This document shows positions 36,461-47,900 of a DNA stretch of 64,000 nt, piece after piece. Position 1 is the first letter of the stretch; each line of letters starts with the position of its first letter. The notes under the pieces are model-generated. The model searched no databases. It was not told where the DNA came from and saw nothing but the letters and a program-made list of their open reading frames with translations. A program made the position numbers and the translations under genes. This DNA comes from Helichrysum umbraculigerum. Taxonomy: Eukaryota; Streptophyta; Magnoliopsida; Asterales; Asteraceae. The DNA lies in the NCBI GenBank assembly GCA_949592205.1, contig CATIUR010000006.1, positions 63,794,001 to 63,858,000 on the forward strand. Direction: 5' to 3'.

Positions 36461-37171
36461 GATGGCAAAGTGATAATCTGACTATTTAGTTCACTCTTGT
36501 TAACATAGATTAGGCTAGCAATTTTAATTAGTGGACTATGATGGGCCAAATATGTTTAGGTTAGGGGGCCTAACAATATTGGGCTTAGGGGTCAGGTTAA
36601 AAATAGAACATATTTTACATTAAATGGGCTTGATCCATGGGGTTCCATGGCCCCCATGCTACAACGCCACATCTGCCCGGAATGTAACATAGAATTAATA
36701 TCATAACTTACTTAAAAAAAGAGTGCAAGTAAAATAAAATTAAAATGAACTTTGATCCCAAAGGAAAAGTAGACACAACCATGAATCATTGATCAAACAA
36801 AAAGAGTACTAAATGTCTGTCTTGTTTTGATTCCAGAGTTCTAATGTGGGCTTTGGATAAACAAGTGCGACTTTTATTGACGGGTCATTTGCCCCTCAAT
36901 AAAATTATTCTAGTTCCACCCTCCTAGCATTAACATGTATTTTACGTGCACGTATATATATTATGATAATGATAATAATAAATGACACTTGTTGCCTAAA
37001 TTGTTACTCCGTATTATTTATTTGTATGTCACGTTCTCGCTTTAAATATTGCCATGTTGTAACTTTTCACGTAGCCATCCATATTCTCAAAGGGTCATTA
37101 ACTCCCAAGTCACATGAGTCATCAACTCAACACGAGTCATTCATGCTCGAATTGACTCGGATATAAATAAA

Positions 37172-37438
37172 GGGTGTGTTTGGTAACAAGTAGCTGGAGC
37201 TGGAGATTGTAGATGGAGCTGGAGCTGAAGATTGTGGCTGGAGATGGAGCTGGGGATTCTTTTTCAAGCTACTTGAAAAAGCTTCTTAAAAAAAGGATTC
37301 TAAGGGATTCTCGGGGATTCTTTTTTCAATAATCCTTACTATAATTTTGTTGCCAAACAGGGATTAAGGGATTGAGATTATGAAAACTAGAAGCTCAATC
37401 CCCTAGAATCCCTTAAAATGTGTATGCCAAACACACCC
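37172..37438. mobile_element. MITE with GGGTGTGTTTGGTA terminal inverted repeats
   Basis: GGGTGTGTTTGGTA at 37172 is mirrored by TGCCAAACACACCC ending at 37438, giving 267 bp. The interior has degenerate GGAGCTGGAGAT hexamer-type repeats and multiple GGATTC/GAATCC pairs that would let it fold. Such termini occur in hAT and PIF/Harbinger MITEs. No coding capacity. Confidence 0.8.
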
Positions 37439-37894
37439 AAAGAATATCCCAACTCCCAAGGGACCTCTTCAACCCTTTCATTATTCTCAAAGGACCATTC
37501 GGCAATAAAATAAATCTCCCTCAACCAATCAACATATATCAATATCATCACATCAAATTAGACAAGTCATACAACACGACAAAAAGTCAACAAATCTCAC
37601 TACGTATTTCAGTTTGTTTCTGTTTGAGAAAGAAACAAAATAAATATGTTTAATATCATTGGGAAAATGACAATAAACTGATTAAAATTCATTTTCAAAA
37701 ATTTAGTTTTTTTATTCCCAAAAAAAAAAATATATATAAAAACGTTTAAGATAAGTATGCTTCATGTACCAATGAAGATAACCGAATAGGCAAATATATT
37801 CAAATAAGAAATAAGATAAGATAAGACGTTTAATACCAATTGAAATAGAATATAACTATTCTTAACATATACTCCATTATAATTATAATTATTA

Positions 37895-37926
<32 letters not shown>

Positions 37927-38395
37927 GTTATAAAAGAGAGACAACCATCACATTACCAACTTTTGGACTTTAAATACTAGGGAGTATTTTTATTTCAATA
38001 TAAAAACTTGTAGTCAAATATCTATTGTATCTGAAAAAATACACGAATCTTAGTATTTCACTTTATAGGAACGTGAAAAGAAAGATAAACTAATTTTTTT
38101 TATTAGGCATTCATTTTTAGTACAACAAAAATAATACAAAGTAACTTGACTATATATTATTTTGTAACAAAAAAAAGTTATATAATAAAAATCTATAAGA
38201 CCCGTGCCAATCATGCTTCAATTGGGAGCATTAGTAAACTGAAGTGAATTGATGGTGCCAATGGTGACAATGGTGACATCAGTTTTTGCATCGGTAAATG
38301 GGAGTATCAGTTTTTCAACGGAGAAGTGAAGCAATAAGTGGAGCTACGTGATTAAATAAATGTTTTTTTGTTTAGTGTATAGAAATAAAGATATA
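37439..38395. other. AT-rich spacer with ATT microsatellite
   Basis: It contains an (ATT)n tract at about 37895-37922. No gene is seen. Confidence 0.5.
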
Positions 38396-39130
38396 CTAGA
38401 TCATAACCCGCGAAATTCGCGGGCTACATCAGAAATTTCTTACAACAAATTATATCGTAGCACTTCGTATAAGGACAACATAATAGTGATAGGAATTCAT
38501 ATTCATAGCATATTATAAAATGAAAAATAAAATTCATCACGGATAATACATAGAAATCTCTGTAAATATTAAATCGCAAGTAATTATTCATTTGTAATTT
38601 CAGCATCTTTTTCTTGGGATCACTCTTGACTCGTACAACTGACTTATTTCAAAAAGCTTTGTTAGCCTGCAAGCATTCATAAAATAGAACAACAACAAAC
38701 TCTTCAGATAAAATCTACAACATAAAAAAGGTTCAGCATCAGTTAGTAAAGGTGGCATTATCAACCCATTTAATCAGATAACTGTTAGTAAAGGTGGCAA
38801 CGACAACCCATTTAATCTGATAACTACGTGTATTGTTGAAGCACAAAGCCTCTTTTAATTTTAATATAGCATATATCATATTTAATAAGATATAATCTAT
38901 GTAATCAGATATGAACAACTGAGTAATTATTAAAAAAAGGCTGAATATATTTCGCCTAAAAGTGATTTGGGGCAACCCAGCTCGACTGATATTTGACCAA
39001 TCAAAAAAACTACCCATCTAAAGCCAAAGTTGCCCCTACCAGTTACCATCTTCGTAAGTCTCGAGTCTTGAGTCTCAAGACAATAAGCAAAATCTAAGAC
39101 TCAAGACAATAAGCAAAATCTGTAAGTAAA

Positions 39131-40136
39131 CTTCCCTTGTCACTCTCATAATCCATGCCCATAGACATGATATAATCATGTCCACTTTCTCCATGATATA
39201 GTAGACAGTAGTCGTATCAAGTCCACTGCCTCGTCAGAAGATTACATACTAAAAAAAAAGTAAACAGTATACAAAAGAGCTGAACTATAGGCGTACCTAT
39301 GAGATATCAAAGAAACTTGAGACGACATCAGTAATATCAACTACGTCTGAATTATAGGGGTTGATTTAATCGGTCATAGGGTTTAGTTGTCAAAAACTAA
39401 ACAGTAAACAGAAGAGCTTAATACACAGTATCAAAAAGAGTGCAGAAAGTATATTCAATTATCAATTAGACCTAAGGCAATACCTTATCAGCGAAGTCAA
39501 GAAGGTGTCATCATGATGATGTTCTTCAAAGTATTGCTTCAAAAGATCCTTATCGGTCTTCATTTCAAAGGGGGAAAAATATTAGTTGACATTTCAACAA
39601 AAACAATAGCACCTAACATAGTCATGATCCACAACTTTTGATTCATCCACTGAGATCGGAAGATTTAAAAGATACTGCACTGAATGTATCAATCTCCTCG
39701 ACCATATCTTACTCTTCTCCGTGATCTGAAGTGATAAAGATTTTACTTTAAAAGATTTAGATTTTGTAATCATTGACATTCTTTGAAAATTTCATCCTAA
39801 AATTGCTACCTTGAACATATATGTAAGAAAATTATGTTCAAAAACATCAATTCTTGTGATGCTCGATTTCGATGCTCCAATTTCTTAGTCCCGGAAAAAG
39901 ATCAAAGAGTGAATACAGTTGCTGCAAGTAGGAACACCACATACATAAGAACATGACACTTTTTTGGATCTATTAATTTTGCAAATTTCAAGCGAATTGG
40001 TTTATGGCATAAGTTGATAGAAGTAACAGACACCGTGAGATCTTCAAAATGAAAAAGATACCATGCTCGAAGTGTGTACTCAACTCTCTTGCAGAGCTTC
40101 AAAAACTCTGCCTGGTCAGAGCTATGTTCTGCGATA
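39131..40136 (-). pseudogene. Fragment of a DUF3754-family gene
   Basis: Four exon-like pieces in gene order on the minus strand. 40034-40136 gives EHSSDQAEFLKLCKRVEYTL followed by RAWYLFHFEDL. About 39628-39725 gives QYLLNLPISVDESK. 39484-39557 gives DLLKQYFEEHHHDD. 39131-39229 gives YIMEKVDMIISCLWAW. From memory these match consecutive segments of plant DUF3754 proteins (At3g19340 type, membrane proteins of unknown function). The third piece is shifted in frame before its end: FADK is readable only in another frame. The N-terminal and C-terminal parts of the protein are absent. It is therefore a broken partial copy. Confidence 0.65.
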
Positions 40137-40462
40137 CTGAAGCTTGTTCAAAGAATTACATTGAAAAAAGTAATATGAATTATATGCTACATTTATTGTG
40201 GTCGCTAGCTTACTAAAATGCACCAGAAGATACTTATGCCAATTCACAAACCAAATAACGAAAGAACTTTTGATAAGACAAATGAAGATGAAGATGCATA
40301 AATCAAATTATAATTTAACAAAGAAGCAATATAACCTACTAATATTTAAAATTGAGGATAATTTGTTTCTCATTAAAAAAATACTTGGATCATATTTATT
40401 TTTACCCAACTCTTTAAAGTGTATATAGAGTAATTCAATTAGCTATAACCTCAAAGTTTATA

Positions 40463-40575
40463 GAATATTCCCCTGAATCAGCAAGGATGGCAAGGAGGAT
40501 TAAATACTCGCATGAGTCACGATCCAATTTGTCTTCCAAGACTTTATCACTTGGGATATTACTTTTGCCAGCGTC
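40463..40575 (-). pseudogene. Unassigned exon-like fragment
   Basis: After an acceptor-like TAG, an open stretch reads DAGKSNIPSDKVLEDKLDRD, then SCEYLILLAILADSGEYS. The composition looks like real protein rather than random AT-rich translation. I do not recognise the family, and it does not fit the DUF3754 segment that should precede 40136. Confidence 0.4.
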
Positions 40576-41280
40576 CTACCAAATAACACAAAGACCTGTA
40601 TGTGCCGTTTAAGATATGAATAATGGTAGAGATTGAAAAATGGGTGAATTGGGTAATGGGACAAAACAGAATATGTTCTAAGTGCAAGTCAAATGGGCCA
40701 ATCCATACTACCTACTAACGGGTCAGATGGGACATAACTGAAATCATCTAAGGGAGGATTGGCCAGATGGGTTGAGAATCAGGGGTTTCGTAAACCACAT
40801 AATTCATAGGCTACCCACCACATGTGGGGAAAAAAAGTCAAATGTTTTTCTTCTTTTGGGTCTGCGAAGAGCAACTATCTTAGAAAATGCCACTTCAGCA
40901 AGTTGAACAACAAAAGAAAAGGTAAGATATCTCTGTAAAATGAAGAATCTACTTTAATAAAAGGAACAGTTGAATTTGACAACCAACACATCTTGAAGTA
41001 ACATACATTAATAATGAGCCATATATCACAGATAAAGACATCTAAAGAGAAAAGCCACATCATTAGACACTCAATCTTGCATTATAATGAAGCCCCTGAC
41101 AAATGGATTCACAAACAAACCATTATTCTGAAGTAGTTCAAAACTTCAAATGCACATTCTTAAAGTAACTTTATTTACACCTTTTATAACTAAGATAATA
41201 AAAAGATAACTACATATTTTAATTTAAGGATACATATATACTGGAACTTTGTAGTACACTACATTATTATGATCCCATGT

Positions 41281-41343
41281 AAATAAACTATTCTTATCAG
41301 CAGCCCCTTCAAGAATAAATGTACCATCCTTCGATATGGTAAC
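41281..41343 (-). pseudogene. Fragment resembling mitochondrial HSP60 (CPN60)
   Basis: After an acceptor-like CACTTTAG the minus strand reads VTISKDGTFILEGAADKNS. This matches the apical-to-intermediate segment of plant mitochondrial chaperonin-60, where the family has a very similar TISKDDT...GAGDKK run. Only about 20 residues are recognisable, and the following codons do not match. Loss of everything else makes this a captured or decayed exon piece. Confidence 0.5.
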
Positions 41344-42604
41344 CTAAAGTGATACACCAATTTCAAACTAATTTTCATCATGTAATAAAATAATAGCTAT
41401 TGTATAATGCCAATAGGAGATTTTTCAGACTAATGCACCGTGGGTTTCAGCTATTGGTTTTTTTTCACCAGTAAGGGAAATCCATAAACCAAATCGACCC
41501 ATTGATAAGTAAGAGGGTCATATCTGCTAATGAAATATACATTAAACATTTCAATTATGACGATAAATTAGATTTAAAAGAATGAATTACTATTGCAGTC
41601 TTGCACCAGTTCAGCAAAATGTTTGAAGAAAGCACTTCGACGGCATCCCCTTTTAGACTGCGGTTTAAAAATATCATATATGTTGTAATATACAAAAAAA
41701 TTAGCAATTATTTTCCATGGGAAGCATTAGAAATATGTAATCATCCCTGCACATTTGCAGGTTTGTATTCAGGAAATATCAAACAATGAATAATACCTGA
41801 CAATACCGCACCATGTCATAGAGATTTTGTAACCCAGAATTCTCATAGAACTATAGAAGACCATCAAACTCTGTAAGGAATGTGTGATATCCAGGTAAAT
41901 ATAAGTGAATGATCATATGAATAATATACTGTCCAACCAAAAATTACACATTAAGGTGGCAACTTTGACAGTTTGACCTATTTTACCAAATATAGGGTTG
42001 ATTCAGGTTATGCTCCAAGTCTAATGAGTAAATCGGATTGAGCGTATATGCTTTATTTGAAGGGGCAAACCTGGTAGTAGGTCTCCATTGATTTACCTAG
42101 GCTATGATGTATGACAAACCTGACTATAGCAAAATAATTGTTAAGATATAATAATGCAGATTATGAATAGTGATAACAACTAACCATCTGGTATACTCAT
42201 TCCCATGCCAAAAGCCACCTGCCATATAACAAGCTACATTGACTAACAAGGATTATAAAATAAACTTAGTGATAATAAAGTCACACATACCATCCCAACA
42301 ATGACCTGCAATTGCTATTACTCCACCTATTGAAAAACGATAAAGTCCGTTATTATACTTGAGGCATAGATACACATTCCAGAAAACGATTGACTAAAGT
42401 ATATGATAAACAACATGTGAAACTATATTTACCTCGTGTGAAACTATATTGCCTGTCTGCATATTTTATAAAAACAATATTGAAAAATAGTAGTACCAGC
42501 TAAAAAAGCCCAAACCTGATACCATGCCTTATTATAAAGTTTAGTTCGACTATCCCTGCATAGTTTAGGAATGACGATTAGTAAACTCAAAAGTCAGAGC
42601 GTAC

Positions 42605-43012
42605 CAATTTATCCAAAGAGGCATCATAGTCATAACTCGTTGCATTAAACGGGCCACCTGCAGTCCTCCTGAAAGTAGATCCTCCATTGTATACCATCAA
42701 CATATGAGAAAATAGGACAATGTATTTAGTCGACATTATCAACCACAAAGATAAAAGATAATTAAAAGAAAATGACAAAACATTTGAGATACCATATCGT
42801 AATTAATGAACTTATGAACAAACCACCAGTTTGAACAAATTTTGCCAAGGAAACTTCCAATTCTTCAGCTGGTCTGTAAGGAATTGCTCCTCCAAACTAT
42901 GTGACCTATAGTAAATACGAATATGATTAGAAAAATGACATTAGTTATAATAGTAGCATATTGAAGATGAGTTAAGAAGTAAATTACCCTCCTGACCACG
43001 TTTTGGTTCACA
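42605..43012 (-). pseudogene. Fragments of a beta-galactosidase (GH35) gene
   Basis: Three pieces on the minus strand follow the family order. 42988-43012 gives TKTWSGG, equivalent to the conserved TENWSGW. 42824-42896 gives FGGAIPYRPAEELEVSLAKF then VQTG. About 42605-42690 gives YNGGSTFRRTAGGPFNATSY then DYDASLDKL, equivalent to the YHGGTNFGRTAGGPF region. Substitutions at otherwise invariant positions and absence of the rest of the roughly 800-residue enzyme, including its catalytic N-terminal half, mark it as non-functional. Confidence 0.7.
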
Positions 43013-44628
43013 TCTTCAGACTTTCAGTATCCTTTAAAATTTCCTCCAACATATACTTTCAAAAGGGCTGAAACAGTAGCATGTTGAAGGTACCGATTTA
43101 AAAGTGAAAACTGAAAAGTGATATCAATTCAAAGTTCAAATGGCTATCTCCAACGACACCAGCTAGCCAGCTTCTTTTAAGCATGTGATGAAATTCTCCT
43201 AAAAATAAAAACACTAATAGTTGTAGCTAGGCTTGCCACTGAACATACTTGGCTACTGCATCTCACAAGCAGATAAAGCATAAAGTTGAAATAATAATTG
43301 CACTAAAAATTGAATAATAAAATTGATACATGTTTTGACAGATATTAGTTAAATCAAAGAACCAAACCATGGACCCAAATTAAAACACTACCAAGTTACT
43401 CACAAAAAGGCTGAAAGTTCCTTAAATATTTGGTAAACTTGCTCCAACTTTTAACTTCTAACATGTAAACAATGAATAAGAAACGATAATTTGTTATTTC
43501 TTAAGTAAATCATATAAAAATCTTAAGCTGGGAAGAATATTGTGATAGAAAATGTTGAACCACTTACTTGAAGACCCGTATCACTGTATGAACTTCCACG
43601 GGCTAAAGGTACACTCATTGTTATGTAAAAGATCATTCTCTTATCATCTATCTAATTTTCCGGTAGTCTCATTTTTAAAGAATGAAGTGTTTCGATGTAC
43701 TTACATCATTTAAATTGTAATAATTATCTAATTGGGTGTTTAGTAAATTCTTATATAAGAACTTACTATATAAAATCACATAAAGGCCATTCTTATGAAT
43801 AATTAGATAAATGAAAAACATGAGTTCGAAATTGTATTCCATAATCTTGATGTATCAACATACATTTGAATTTGTTTATTCATATAAATTAAGTTACGTA
43901 AGAATTTGATTAAATGAAAAGTGACATACCTTTTTTTTGTGATTCTGATAAGTGTGAAATTGCTTTCTCTAGGTCCTCAATGTGTTCTACATCAAAGAAT
44001 TAACATAATCATTTGCAGAATTAAAATCAAATTTGCATAATCGATCATATAAACCCTAATTTCGAATCAAATCTATATAAACAAAAGTCGCAATATACCT
44101 GATGTTGATGACGAGTGATTTAGGGGCGTCTAAAGCAAGATCAGGGACGAGATGTGATTTGGCCTTTATTCGTTCATGTATATGATCCGATCACATTCGG
44201 TAACAACTTTTCTCTCTCTAGACACCGACCGATCTGGTGTTACACTAAATTTCGATTGTTAATCGTTGTTTTTAAATGAAATTGGGAAGAAAAAACCCTA
44301 ACCTCTTGAATCTAGAAGAATCGTAGAGCATGGTAATCCTTTAATTACGAATTTCTGGTTTTATCAGATGAGAGAAGATATCCCAATTTTTAGATAGAAA
44401 GTTTGAAATTGAAATTACATACATTACACAGGCATATGATGGCCGTATGTTTTGAATTGGAGATGGAGATTGAAGATGCCGTGTTTTTTAATCAGGAGGG
44501 GTAATATGGTAATTGACTAAAGGAGGTAGATAATTATTTGCAAATCATAATTAGGGCATGCTTAAACATAAGAAGCTAATTCAAAAATTGATTAGATAAT
44601 CAATGCGTCCTTTAATAATAAAGAGGGA

Positions 44629-44960
44629 TTAGTAAATATGGTATTCGAAAAAACTGAATGATGTATCATAGTTAACAACGTTCAATCGGTTATGTGTTAG
44701 TTGTAAGAGGTGTTGACGTGACGCTGATATAAAATAAATGATACATGAGTATCCAACTATTAAAAAAAAGTTAAAAACCGAATTTGTAGATTTTTTTTTA
44801 TTTCTAAAATTCGACAAACAGCCGAACACCCCAAAGTTGAAAACAAATCATCAACCATAAACAAAGTTCCAAAAAGCTCCTCTCCAAACATTTCAATGGC
44901 ACCTGCTTTCTCTCTCTAAAACTACGCCCTAGGTTCTATCGATTTCTTCCCTTCCTTCTC
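44629..44960. promoter_or_regulatory. Promoter-proximal and 5' UTR region of PGI
   Basis: Only 332 bp separate the proposed Helitron end from the PGI start codon. The CT-rich sequence near 44878-44960 looks like a 5' UTR. Any promoter further upstream would lie inside the mobile element. Confidence 0.5.
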
Positions 44961-47900
44961 ATGGCATCAATCTCAGGATTATATTCATCATCATCAGCAT
45001 CAAACTTAATCCCAAAATCACACTCACTATCAAAACCCCAGTTTGCTGAGCTTCTAAAACCCTCATTTTCCGTTACTTTCAGTAACAAACTTACCAGCAA
45101 CGGATTGCTAACACATTCCGTGGCGCGCGATGTTGTTTCGAAAACTTCTGCCAGCGCGGGCGACGGATCACCTGTGCTGGTGAAAAAAGGATTAGAAACT
45201 GATCCTAAGTTATTGTGGGAAAGATACACTGAATGGTTGTATCAACATAAGGAATTAGGGTTGTATTTGGATGTGAGTCGGATCGGGTTTACGGATGAGT
45301 TTGTGAAAGAAATGGAGCCTAAGTTTGTGAAGGCGTTTAAGGATATGGAAGAGTTGGAAAAGGGGGCGATATCGAATCCGGATGAAGGGAGAATGGTTGG
45401 ACATTATTGGCTCAGGAATCCTAAGTTGTCACCTAATTCGTTTTTGAGGTTGCAGATTGAGAATACACTTGAAGCTATTAGTTCATTTGCGGATGATATT
45501 ATCGGTGGTAAGGTTAGTTTGTTTACTTAATCTACTTCGATTTCTATTGTTGGAAGTTGCTTATATTGGTAAAATTTTATGGTAGCTGCTTGAATTGGAG
45601 TAGGGATTGAGGGTTGACTTTGGTTAGAAACTATGTTGATATTGGTATTTTGCCAGTTGTATGGTTAGAGAGACTTGTTAAACTTGAGAAAGTTTTAATA
45701 TTGGTAATTGACAATGCTTATGGAAGTTGTGGTTGTAAGTATATAGAATGTAAAGCTTGGAAGCATCTTGTGACTTTTTATGGACCAAGAAGCCATTTTT
45801 ATAGGATTGAAGGCATATGTATGTATGTATCTATGTACGTATGTATGAAATGTAGGTTCAATGATAAGTAACGAACCATATTTGAAATGTATGAGAAGGA
45901 CTACAGACAACACATTTTTTCTTGAGAATTTGTAGGATAACCAATATGGTAACTATGATAAAGTAGTTCTGATCTTCAAAGTAACATAAAAGTCATGACT
46001 TCTATGGGTGAAAGATAACTCATTTGATTGCAACAGCCACAGTGTTCTTTTCTTACAATGTCTTTGAACCAGACTAGTACCCAAATCTAAAGAAATTCAT
46101 ATGCATGGTCCATCTGAAAGTGGGCCAACTAACCGTATAAAGACAAAAAAATGCATGTCTATATTGATATTGACATTATGCTGTTAACAGTAAATATAAT
46201 GTCATATTCATCCTTACCAATGATGGTTGCATTCTTTCAGTGAACACGAAATTACGGATGACTCATGTTAGAACTGCAATAATTGAATCTTATGATTTCA
46301 AAGACAATTAAACCTATTTCGACCGGTTTACTTATGAATGGGTAGGTTTGGGTTGTGATTTATCTCAAAGGGGTTGCATGAAAAACTTTAATTTAAAGGG
46401 GAATCGGCCAAATGGGTCATAATGTTGAAGATTGCTCAATGTCTATTACAATGCATAAAAGACATATCACCTGTTTCGATCCTAGGTCAACCCAACTTAA
46501 CCTGGCCCGTTTTGACCCTGTCCAAACGATGATCTGTTTCAACCTGTCGTCTCACCACCTCTAATACAACTGAGGTTGTAAAGATTTACAAATACAACTC
46601 GCTGAGGGTTACTTAGTAACCCAATCTTATACAAGTGTTATAAGGTTACATCTCTCAGTGTTGATGTCATAAGAAACGTAAGCAAGGTTGGACACTTGGG
46701 ACAATAACTCTCTTAGGGTGTGTTATACATGCATCTTCTCGTGCTTCATTAACATGTCTTTTTTGCATTTTCATGTAATGTTTGAACTTTTTTTTTTTTT
46801 ATGTAGATAAAGCCCCCTTCTTCACCAGAAGGTCGCTTCACACAGATTCTCTCTGTTGGAATTGGAGGTTCAGCTCTTGGACCACAGTTTGTTGCCGAGG
46901 CTTTAGCACCTGATAATCCTCCTCTTAAGGTAATGGGTTCTTGAAACATGTAGTGGTATTACAATAAAAAAATGTGTTCACGTGCAGGCGTGCTAATTTT
47001 CATAAAATTAGTGTGGTAGTTATGTCAATTAAGTATTTTGTTCTAATGAAATCCCTTGTAGCACTACAAGCAAATTTTTCGACATGCCACCTATACGGCT
47101 ACACCAAAGCGTTTTATTAGTTAAGTATTGGAGTAAAACCTTCGAACTCACAGCAATAACAGCTATAAAACTTCTAATAAAGTCAATGTGAAATGTCAAG
47201 AAATGTAAATTGTAATTTAGCGAAACGCTTTTGTGATACTGTTACTAATGCATTGGGTTGGTTTTCTTCATATGTCAACTGCAAAGTACTATTGTATGTT
47301 GATCTTCCTTATCATCTTTCTGTTGTTGAAATCATTAACTAGTCTTGTAATGTTGATTGACTATCAGATAAGGTTCATCGACAATACAGATCCAGCAGGA
47401 ATTGACCATCAAATTGCTCAACTTGGTGCAGAATTAGCATCTACACTCGTCATAGTGGTTTCAAAGGTCTGAATTGTTTTTTATCCCTCTCTCGTTTGAT
47501 TCCTGCTGCATTGGTCTACAGTCTACTTGTAAGCTTCTTGCTTACGTTTTTTGTTCTTTTGTTCCCAAACTTTGACTCAGAGTGGTGGCACCCCAGAAAC
47601 CAGGAATGGTTTGTTGGAAGTACAGAAGGCCTTTCGTGAAGCTGGACTGAACTTTGCAAAACAGGTTTTGATCTCAGGTTCTCTTTCAGCTTTAATTATA
47701 TTTTCATGGACCGACACTTCAAGGGTGGAATGGATGCTTGACTAAGTTTGGTGAAAATGAATTTCACTGCTTTTATCATACTTCACATTTTCTGACCTAT
47801 ATTCCCGGTGCAAGAACTTAAGATATCAGTATTGGTTTCTTTTAATTGATCAATGAACAAATGAATGTATGTCCCATGTAATGGAGGGTGGAAGAAATGG

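Larger units (their letters stand above)
38396..44628 (-). mobile_element. Helitron-like mosaic carrying captured exon fragments
   Basis: The 3' end on the minus strand is strong: a hairpin CCCGCGAATTTCGCGGG, then TTATGAT and CTAG at 38396, followed by T. The proposed 5' end is A|TCCCTCTTTATTATTAAAGG at 44628, an A|T target as expected. The 6.23-kb body contains exon-like pieces of at least three unrelated host genes: DUF3754 (39131-40136), HSP60 (41281-41343) and beta-galactosidase (42605-43012). All are in the same minus orientation as the element, and at least one piece is frameshifted. Further unassigned exon-like pieces lie near 40463-40575 and 43900-44340. No Rep/helicase is seen, so it would be non-autonomous. 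The 5' boundary is less certain than the 3' boundary. Confidence 0.65.
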
